This document shows, piece by piece, positions 6,945 to 15,639 of a DNA stretch of 20,468 nucleotides (positions within the stretch are counted from its first letter, which is position 1; each line of letters begins with the position of its first letter). The DNA is from DATIYW01 sp035517415 (lineage in GTDB: Bacteria; Acidobacteriota; Thermoanaerobaculia; Thermoanaerobaculales; Thermoanaerobaculaceae). The position numbers and the translations under genes were made by a program. The stretch is from assembly GCA_035517415.1 (NCBI GenBank), contig DATIYW010000076.1, positions 1-20,468 of the forward strand, given 5' to 3'. Under the pieces are notes generated by a model. The model did not search any database. It saw only the letters and a list, made by a program, of their open reading frames with translations, and was not told the DNA's origin.

Positions 6945-8099
6945 GTGGAAAACGGCCTGCTCCCTCCCTTGCTGGCGCAGCCCCGGCCCGCTCGCCTCGC
7001 GCTCGCCGACGGCTCCGTCTGGGCCGGGTTCGCCGCCGGCCCCGCCGCGGTGGGCGAGGGCGAGGTGGTGTTCAACACCTCGATGTTCGGCTACCAGGAG
7101 ATGCTCAGCGACCCTTCGTACGCGGGCCAGATCCTGGTGCTGACGGCCGCGCACGTCGGCAACGTCGGGGTGAACCTCGACGACGAGGAGTCGGGCCGGA
7201 TCTGGGCGCGCGGGCTGATCGTCCCGGACCTGTCGCTGGTGCCCTCGAACTGGCGGTCGGCGGGCGGCCTGCTCGACCTCCTCGCCCGCGAGGGCGTCCC
7301 GGTCGGTTGGGGGTTCGACACCCGCGCGCTCGTGCTGCACCTGCGCTCCTCGGGCGCGCTGCCCGGCGCGCTGGTCTGCGACCCGGCCGCCGACGTCGAC
7401 CTCGCGGCGCTCGCCGCCGCGGCGCGCGGCACCGACGGCTGCGACCTCACCGGCGAGGTGGCGCGCCGCCGCATCGAGCCCTGGGAGTCCCCGCCGTGGT
7501 GTCCTCCCGGGAGCGCGCCGCGGGCCACGGGCCACGGGCCACGCATCCTCGTCATCGATTGCGGCACCAAGCACTCGATCCTGCGCCAGCTCCGCGGCGC
7601 CGGCGCGGACGTGGTCGTCGTCCCGCCCACCGCGCCGGTCGCCGAGCTGCTCGCGCTCGCGCCCGCCGGCGTCGTGGTCTCGAACGGGCCCGGCGACCCG
7701 GCGGCGGTCGGCGTCGTGCCGGAGACGATGCGCGAGCTGCTCGGCAAGCTGCCGCTGCTCGGCATCTGCCTCGGGCACCAGTTGCTCGGCCTCGCGCTCG
7801 GCGGGCGCACCTACAAGCTGCGCTTCGGCCACCACGGCGCCAACCATCCGGTGCGGGACGAGGCCACCGGCGCGGTGTGGATCACCTCGCAGAACCACAA
7901 CTACGCGGTCGACGCGGCCTCGCTCCCCGGCCGCGCGCGGGTGAGCATGACCAATCTCACCGACGGCTCGGTCGAGGGGCTGGTCGCGGAGGACCAGCGC
8001 GCCGAGGGGATCCAGTTCCACCCCGAGGCCTCGCCCGGCCCACACGACGCGGCCGGCGTCTTCGCGCGCTTCGTGCAGCGCTGCAGAGGTGGCGCGTGA
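6945..8099 (+). CDS. carA: Carbamoyl-phosphate synthase small (glutaminase) subunit
   Basis: CarA hydrolyses glutamine and passes ammonia to CarB for carbamoyl phosphate used in arginine and pyrimidine synthesis. The N-terminal CarA-specific domain includes FNTSMFGYQEMLSDPSYAGQ, and the C-terminal class I glutamine amidotransferase has Cys275 in GICLGHQLLG with His359 and Glu361 in FHPEASPGPHD, completing the triad. From the GTG at 6945 the product is 384 residues, the family's normal length. The start is uncertain: no ribosome site precedes 6945, so the message may be leaderless. A TTG at 6969 would align best with known N-termini, and a GTG at 6819 overlapping the argH stop would add 42 Pro/Gly/Ala-rich residues. 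The interdomain linker contains a repeat-derived RATGHGPR stretch. The gene identity is certain; the 5' end is not. Confidence 0.92.
   Translation: MENGLLPPLLAQPRPARLALADGSVWAGFAAGPAAVGEGEVVFNTSMFGYQEMLSDPSYAGQILVLTAAHVGNVGVNLDDEESGRIWARGLIVPDLSLVPSNWRSAGGLLDLLAREGVPVGWGFDTRALVLHLRSSGALPGALVCDPAADVDLAALAAAARGTDGCDLTGEVARRRIEPWESPPWCPPGSAPRATGHGPRILVIDCGTKHSILRQLRGAGADVVVVPPTAPVAELLALAPAGVVVSNGPGDPAAVGVVPETMRELLGKLPLLGICLGHQLLGLALGGRTYKLRFGHHGANHPVRDEATGAVWITSQNHNYAVDAASLPGRARVSMTNLTDGSVEGLVAEDQRAEGIQFHPEASPGPHDAAGVFARFVQRCRGGA
7522..7542 (+). repeat. Three perfect heptamers inside carA
   Basis: GGGCCAC occurs three times head to tail, 21 bases or seven codons, coding part of the linker between the two CarA domains, just before the strand ILVIDCGTKHS. 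The heptamer differs by one base from CGGCCAC, the reverse complement of the GTGGCCG unit that dominates the carA-carB spacer, so the two repeats look related but inverted. Confidence 0.8.
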
Positions 8100-8120
8100 T
8101 GCTCCGGACTCGGACCAGCC

Positions 8121-8330
8121 ACGTGGCCGGTAGCCGGTGGCCGGTGGCGAGCACGACGAGAGACGTGGCCGGTGGCCGGTGGCCGGTGGCGAGCACCACG
8201 AGAGACGTGGCCGGTGGCCGGTGGCCGGTGGCCAGCACGACGAGAGACGTGGCCGGTGGCCGGTGGCCGGCAACCGGCACGGGCAAGGACGTGGCCGGGG
8301 ACCGGGGACCGGGGGCCGGCGAGAACGGCC
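8121..8330 (+). repeat. Five 42-bp tandem repeats between carA and carB
   Basis: Units begin with ACGTGGCCGG at 8121, 8163, 8205, 8247 and 8289 and are each exactly 42 bases. Units 1-3 are nearly identical; units 4 and 5 drift (the last has GGGGACC blocks). Inside a unit the heptamer GTGGCCG repeats about three and a half times, followed by a spacer such as GAGCACGACGAGAGAC, so 42 equals six heptamers. The array fills most of the 304-base carA-carB gap (8100-8403). It opens with the 10-base palindrome GCCACGTGGC at 8118-8127 and is followed at 8350-8377 by more CCCTGGCCCC-type low-complexity sequence. The spacing would allow strong RNA hairpins (GGCC repeats). No conserved protein is encoded in it, although the frame of carB stays open through it. 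Confidence 0.93.
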
Positions 8331-8403
8331 GTGCAGGCTCTTGGTTCGACCGGCCCCTGGGCCCTGGCCCCCGGCCACGCCTTTCGGCTGGGTGGAGGCG
8401 CTG

Positions 8404-11634
<3,231 letters not shown>

Positions 11635-11683
11635 CCGCCCGGGACTGAGCGCTCCATCGTCGGTGCCGGCGCCGGGAGCAGCC

Positions 11684-11689
11684 TATAGT
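11684..11689 (+). promoter_or_regulatory. Candidate -10 box for the beta-propeller gene
   Basis: TATAGT, in the context GCCTATAGTG, is one of the very few A/T-rich hexamers in the region and lies 37 bases before the chosen ATG. No convincing -35 was found at 17 bases upstream. The same GCCTATA-T-TG context recurs before the gene at 17936. Confidence 0.5.
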
Positions 11690-11726
11690 GTGGCCAATGG
11701 TCCGGTCCGGATCGGGGGTGGGCACG

Positions 11727-13232
11727 ATGGAACGCCGCGCGGGGCTGGTGGTCGGGTTCGTGCTGCTCGCGCAGGCCGCTGCGGCTCAGTTCGCCCAGCA
11801 GGGCGGCAGCCTGGTGGGGAGCGGCGCGGTCGGTCCGACCCCGTCGCAGGGCAACGCCGTGGCGATCTCGGCGGACGGCAACACGGTCCTGGTTGGCGGA
11901 CCGGGCGACGCCCTCGACACCGGCGCCGCCTGGGTGTTCACGCGTCGCGACGGGGCGTTGTCGCAGCAGGGCCCCAAGCTGGTCGGGAGCGGGGCGACCG
12001 GCTGGGCGGAGCAGGGCTGGTCGATCGCGGTCTCGGCGGACGGCGGCACCGCGATCGTCGGCGGTCCGGCGGACAACGACTTCGCGGGTGCCGCCTGGGT
12101 CTTCACCCGCAGCGCCGGCGGGTGGTCGCAGCAGGGTGCGAAGTTGGTGCCCTCGGATGGACTCGACGCGGCGGAATTCGGCGCCGCCGTGGCGCTCTCG
12201 GCGGATGGCGACACCGCACTCATCGGCGGCGAGGGCGACGACGCGCAGATCGGCGCCGCGTGGGTGTTCAGCCGCAGCGGCGGGAGCTGGTCGCAGCAGG
12301 GGAGCAAGCTGACCGGGTTCGATTCGGTCGGGTCCGCCTGGCAGGGCTGGTCGGTCGGCCTCTCCGCCGACGGAAACACCGCGGTGGTCGGCGGGTACCA
12401 GGACGACCTCGGCGTCGGTGCCGCGTGGGTCTTCGCGCGCAACGGCGCCGCCTGGCTGCAGGTGGGGGCGAAGCTCGTCGGGACGGGCGTCGCCGGCTCG
12501 ACCGTCGAGCAGGGCCGCGCGGTGGCGATCTCCGCCGACGGGAGCACCGTGGTCAGCGGCGGGGACGCCGACGCGGGCGGCGCGGGCGCCGCCTGGGTCT
12601 TCGCCGCGAGCGGCGGCGGGTGGCCGCAGCAGGGCGGCAAGCTGGTCGGCAGCGGCGCCGCGGGCGACGCGGCGCAGGGGCGCGCGGTGGCGGTCTCGGC
12701 GGACGGCGCCACCGCGGTCGTCGGGGGGCCCGCCGACGCCGGTGGGGTGGGCGCGGCGTGGGTGTTCACGCGCTCGGGCGGGACGTGGTCGCAGCGCGGC
12801 GGCAAGCTCGTCGGCGACGGCGGGCCGGCGGCGCAGGGGACGGCGGTGGCGATCTCGGCCGACGGCTCGACCGTGGTGGTGGGTGGCCCGCAGCAGCCCT
12901 GGACGGGCGCCGCGTGGGTGTTCGTCTCGCCGGCCTGCGCGCCGTCGATCACGCTGCAGCCGCGGAGCAGGCGCGTCGAGAGCGGCGAGGCGGTCACGCT
13001 GGCGGTCGCAGCGACGGGCTCGGCCCCGCTCGCCTACCAGTGGTACGAGGGCGAGGCGGGGGACACCGGCACGCCGGTCGGGACGGACTCGGGAAGCCTC
13101 ACCACGCCGCCGCTGGCCGCCTCGACGAGCTTCTGGGTGCGGGTGAGCAACGGCTGCGGCCACGCCGACTCGGCGGCCGCGGCGATCACGGTCGGCGACG
13201 CGCCGCGCCCACGGTTGCGCCGCGCGGGCTGA
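11727..13232 (+). CDS. Secreted seven-repeat FG-GAP-like beta-propeller with C-terminal Ig-like domain
   Basis: The 501-residue product has a signal peptide (MERRAGLVVGFVLLAQAAAAQ, cleavage likely near residue 20). Seven repeats of about 55 residues follow, each of the form QGxAVAxSADGxTxxVGGxxD...GAAWVFxRSGGxWSQQGxKLVGSG. The SADG motifs are at 48-51, 103-106, 158-161, 213-216, 269-272, 324-327 and 377-380. This matches FG-GAP-type propeller repeats. The seventh repeat lacks the WSQQG..KLVGSG strand, and a single matching strand, FAQQGGSLVGSG, sits at the extreme N-terminus, as expected for ring closure. Residues about 405-489 look like an Ig-like beta-sandwich (SITLQPRS..SGEAVTLAV..LAYQWYEG). 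The ATG at 11727 was chosen because it gives a compact signal peptide and has GGGGGTGGG upstream; an in-frame ATG at 11697 is possible. No anchor is seen. Its ligand is unknown. Confidence 0.85.
   Translation: MERRAGLVVGFVLLAQAAAAQFAQQGGSLVGSGAVGPTPSQGNAVAISADGNTVLVGGPGDALDTGAAWVFTRRDGALSQQGPKLVGSGATGWAEQGWSIAVSADGGTAIVGGPADNDFAGAAWVFTRSAGGWSQQGAKLVPSDGLDAAEFGAAVALSADGDTALIGGEGDDAQIGAAWVFSRSGGSWSQQGSKLTGFDSVGSAWQGWSVGLSADGNTAVVGGYQDDLGVGAAWVFARNGAAWLQVGAKLVGTGVAGSTVEQGRAVAISADGSTVVSGGDADAGGAGAAWVFAASGGGWPQQGGKLVGSGAAGDAAQGRAVAVSADGATAVVGGPADAGGVGAAWVFTRSGGTWSQRGGKLVGDGGPAAQGTAVAISADGSTVVVGGPQQPWTGAAWVFVSPACAPSITLQPRSRRVESGEAVTLAVAATGSAPLAYQWYEGEAGDTGTPVGTDSGSLTTPPLAASTSFWVRVSNGCGHADSAAAAITVGDAPRPRLRRAG
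11847..12923 (+). repeat. Seven in-frame repeats of about 165 bp in the propeller gene
   Basis: The repeated coding units are spaced 55, 55, 55, 56, 55 and 53 codons between successive SADG motifs. Identity is high at the GAAWVF and SADG blocks in DNA as well as protein, suggesting tandem duplication of one blade. Confidence 0.85.
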
Positions 13233-13284
13233 ACCGCGCCCGGTATCGCGTCCGCCCGCCTCCCGCGCTCCTGCGACCGCGCTT

Positions 13285-13311
13285 TCCGAATCGAGGGCTT
13301 TCGTGTAGGCT
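13285..13311 (+). promoter_or_regulatory. Candidate promoter for the 13343 gene
   Basis: TAGGCT at 13306-13311 lies 31 bases before the ATG and resembles -10 boxes of G+C-rich bacteria. TTTCCG at 13285-13290 lies 15 bases upstream of it, or TTCGTG nearer; neither is a good -35. The assignment is tentative. Confidence 0.3.
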
Positions 13312-13342
13312 CGCGACGCCGCGCGGCGGCGGGAGAGAACGA

Positions 13343-13918
13343 ATGGCCACCACCACCATCGAACACGAGTGGGAGATCGAGCTGCCGGCGACGAGCGCCG
13401 AGCAGGTACTCGCCGCGCTCGCCAGCCGCGACCGGCTGTTCGGCCAGAGCATCACGCTCGAGCCCGAGGACACCCCCGACGAAGCGGTCGAAGCCTGGCT
13501 CGCGGCGACCGAGGTTCTGGACGGTCAGACGATCAGACTCGGCGTCTACGTCGAGCTGTCCGGCCCCAAGGAGTTCCTCGAGCCCGCCCGCGACGCGATC
13601 GAAGACCTCGTCTCCGAGCACGTCGAGGCGGCGGCGACCGAGGCGTCGGAGGCGAAGGTGGTGGCGCGCCGCCCCGCCGCCGAGGTGGAGTTCCGCCAGG
13701 TCGGCGAGGACGAGGAGCGCCCCCAGCTGATCATCCCGGAGTGGCTCGCGCCGGCGAAGGTCGAGCTGCCGTGGAGCTTCCGCTCCTGCGACGGCAAGGG
13801 CGACCTGTGGCCGGACGACCGCCTGGTGGCGGCGCACGAGCGGCTGGCGCTGATCCCGTTCGGCGGCGAGATGCTGCTCTACGCCTTGCCGGCGTTGCCC
13901 GAGGACGAGGACGAGTAG
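13343..13918 (+). CDS. Acidic cytoplasmic protein of unknown function
   Basis: The 191-residue product begins MATTTIEHEWEIELPATSAEQ and ends in the acidic tail LPEDEDE. I do not recognise a family. It has no signal peptide or membrane segment and is rich in Glu, Asp and Ala. A central stretch (about residues 72-118) looks helical and amphipathic, followed by a Trp/Pro-containing region (IIPEWLAPAKVELPWSFRS) and a final hydrophobic strand, LALIPFGGEMLLYALPALP. The ATG has GGGAGAG seven bases upstream. Codon use matches its neighbours and the frame is uninterrupted, so it is a real gene. It seems to be a single-gene unit between two secreted-protein loci, with a candidate promoter before it and a stem-loop after it. 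Confidence 0.8.
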   Translation: MATTTIEHEWEIELPATSAEQVLAALASRDRLFGQSITLEPEDTPDEAVEAWLAATEVLDGQTIRLGVYVELSGPKEFLEPARDAIEDLVSEHVEAAATEASEAKVVARRPAAEVEFRQVGEDEERPQLIIPEWLAPAKVELPWSFRSCDGKGDLWPDDRLVAAHERLALIPFGGEMLLYALPALPEDEDE

Positions 13919-13923
13919 GGCGC

Positions 13924-13952
13924 GGCGCCGCCGCCAAACAACGGCGGGCGCC
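13924..13952 (+). terminator. Possible stem-loop terminator after the acidic protein gene
   Basis: GGCGCCGCCG at 13924-13933 pairs with CGGCGGGCGCC at 13942-13952 (one bulged G) around the loop CCAAACAA, starting six bases after the stop codon. No T-run follows, so intrinsic termination is unproven. Confidence 0.35.
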
Positions 13953-14026
13953 TCGACGTAGACGGGGTTCGGGCGCGCCCGGACCGGCCGGCGTCGTCCG
14001 GCCCGGCTGGCGCGCTCACCGGCGAG

Positions 14027-14049
14027 GGGGCGCGCCGCGAGGGCGCCCC
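14027..14049 (+). other. Stem-loop in the leader of the M16 operon
   Basis: GGGGCGC at 14027-14033 and GCGCCCC at 14043-14049 form a 7-bp stem with a 9-base loop, ending ten bases before the ribosome site. It could influence message stability or translation; in such G+C-rich DNA it may also be chance. No clear promoter was found in 13953-14058. Confidence 0.3.
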
Positions 14050-14058
14050 GCCGGGTGG

Positions 14059-14065
14059 AAAGGAG
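14059..14065 (+). promoter_or_regulatory. Strong ribosome binding site fixing the M16 start
   Basis: AAAGGAG lies seven bases before the ATG at 14073. It is the best Shine-Dalgarno match in the window and decides this ATG over upstream alternative codons such as the one at 14055. Confidence 0.85.
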
Positions 14066-14072
14066 AGTCTCG

Positions 14073-15602
14073 ATGAAGGATCGAATGCGGCACGTGCGGC
14101 TGCTGGGCGCGGCGGCGCCGTTCCTGCTGCTCGCGGGCATGGCCTCGGGGCAGGGGTTCAAGGACCTCGAGCGGCAGGTGGTGGAGAAGACGCTGCCGAA
14201 CGGCCTCAAGGTCATCCTCCTGCCGCGGCCGAGCGCGCCGGTGATCTCGATGGTGACGTACGCGGACGTCGGCGGCGTCGACGAGAACCAGAACGCCACC
14301 GGTCTCGCGCACATCTTCGAGCACATGGCGTTCAAGGGCACGACGACGATCGGGACCACGGACTACGCGAAGGAGTCCGAGGCGATGAAGCGCGAGGACC
14401 AGGTCTTCCTCGCGCTGCGCGCCGAGCGCCTGCACCGGCCGAAGCCGGACGAGGCGAAGGTCAAGCAGCTCGAGGCGGCGCTCAAGCAGGCCGAGGACGA
14501 CGCCGGGAAGTACGTCGTGCCGAACGAGATCGGCGAGATCATCGAGCGCGAGGGCGGGCAGGGCCTCAACGCCTTCACGTCGTTCGACCAGACCGTCTAC
14601 CACTACTCGCTGCCCTCGAACAAGCTCGAGCTTTGGGCGACGATCGAGGCCGAGCGCTTCTCCCACCCGGTGCTGCGCGAGTTCTACAAGGAGAAGGACG
14701 TGATCATGGAGGAGAAGCGGATGGGGCAGAGCCAGCCCACCTACCGCCTCCTCGACGACTTCATGCCCGTGGCGTTCAAGGCGAGCATGTACCGCTCGTT
14801 CGTGATCGGCCACATGAGCGACCTGCGCGGGATCTCCCGCGACGACGCCAAGGCCTGGTTCGCCAAGTACTACGGGGCGAAGAACCTGACCTCGGTGATC
14901 GTCGGCGACGTCGACCCCGCGACCGCGCTGCCGATGCTCGCGCGCACGCTCGGGCGCATCCCGCCGGGCGAGAAGCCGGGCCCGGTGATCACCGAGGAGC
15001 CGCCGCAGCGCGCCGAGAAGCGCATCACGATGGAGGACCCGTCGCAGCCGTTCGTCTTCATCGCCTACCACAAGCCCGCCATCACCGACCCCGACAACGC
15101 GGTCTACGACGCGATCACCGACGTCCTCGCCGAGGGCCGCTCGACCCGCATGTACAAGGCCCTGGTGAAGGAGAAGAAGGTCGCGCTGGCCACCGGCGCG
15201 TTCACCGAGCTGGGGCAGAAGTACCCGGGCCTGTTCATGTTCTACGCGGTGCCGAACAAGGGTCGGACCAACGCGGAGTGCGAGGCGGCGATCTACGAGG
15301 TGATCGAGGACCTCAAGGCGAGACCGGTCACCGCCGACGAGCTCGAGGCGCTCAAGGCGAAGGAGAAGGCGAAGTTCCTCGACTCGATCGACTCCAACAT
15401 GGGGATGGCGATGAGCCTCGCGTTCGCCGAGAACCTCGAGGGCGACTGGCGCGAGACGTTCCGCGACCTGGACAAGATCGACGCCGTCACGCCCGCCGAC
15501 ATCCAGCGCGTCGCGGTGAAGACGTTCGTCAAGTCGAACCGCACCGTCGGCACGATCGAGACCGTAGCGGAGAAGCCGGCCGAGGGACCGGCGGCGAAGT
15601 GA
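14073..15602 (+). CDS. Exported M16-family zinc peptidase, catalytically competent subunit
   Basis: The 509-residue product begins with a signal peptide (LLGAAAPFLLLAGMASG, cleavage near residue 26), so it acts in the periplasm or at the cell surface. TLPNGLKVILLPRPSAPV starts the M16 core. The inverted zinc motif is HIFEH: His80, catalytic Glu83 and His84. The third ligand is probably Glu214 in EKDVIMEEKRM, with Glu207 the accompanying conserved acid. An insert of about 60 residues rich in charged helix (about 100-160) separates the motifs, typical of one M16B subgroup. The C-terminal half repeats the fold (VFIAYHKPAITDPDNAVYDAI) but lacks the Arg/Tyr pair of inactive partners. The next gene, 37 bases on, encodes such a partner, so the two probably assemble. 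Substrates are unknown; oligopeptides or membrane-associated fragments are usual for the family. Confidence 0.92.
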   Translation: MKDRMRHVRLLGAAAPFLLLAGMASGQGFKDLERQVVEKTLPNGLKVILLPRPSAPVISMVTYADVGGVDENQNATGLAHIFEHMAFKGTTTIGTTDYAKESEAMKREDQVFLALRAERLHRPKPDEAKVKQLEAALKQAEDDAGKYVVPNEIGEIIEREGGQGLNAFTSFDQTVYHYSLPSNKLELWATIEAERFSHPVLREFYKEKDVIMEEKRMGQSQPTYRLLDDFMPVAFKASMYRSFVIGHMSDLRGISRDDAKAWFAKYYGAKNLTSVIVGDVDPATALPMLARTLGRIPPGEKPGPVITEEPPQRAEKRITMEDPSQPFVFIAYHKPAITDPDNAVYDAITDVLAEGRSTRMYKALVKEKKVALATGAFTELGQKYPGLFMFYAVPNKGRTNAECEAAIYEVIEDLKARPVTADELEALKAKEKAKFLDSIDSNMGMAMSLAFAENLEGDWRETFRDLDKIDAVTPADIQRVAVKTFVKSNRTVGTIETVAEKPAEGPAAK

Positions 15603-15639
15603 GCCGCGCGGCCGGGCTCTCGAGCGCGGGGAGGATGCG

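Noticed and set aside
8121..8330. Possible CRISPR array
   Set aside because: The units are contiguous, with no unique spacers between repeats and no cas genes nearby; this is a tandem repeat.
8137..8403. CarB with an 89-residue N-terminal extension, or a CarA-CarB fusion
   Set aside because: The extension is repeat-encoded Arg/Gly/Trp sequence, the ATG at 8404 has a good ribosome site and matches CarB N-termini exactly, and carA has its own stop at 8097-8099.
13979..14001. Inverted repeat CCGGAC/GTCCGG in the leader of the M16 operon
   Set aside because: Only six pairs with an 11-base loop in almost pure G+C sequence; not distinguishable from chance.
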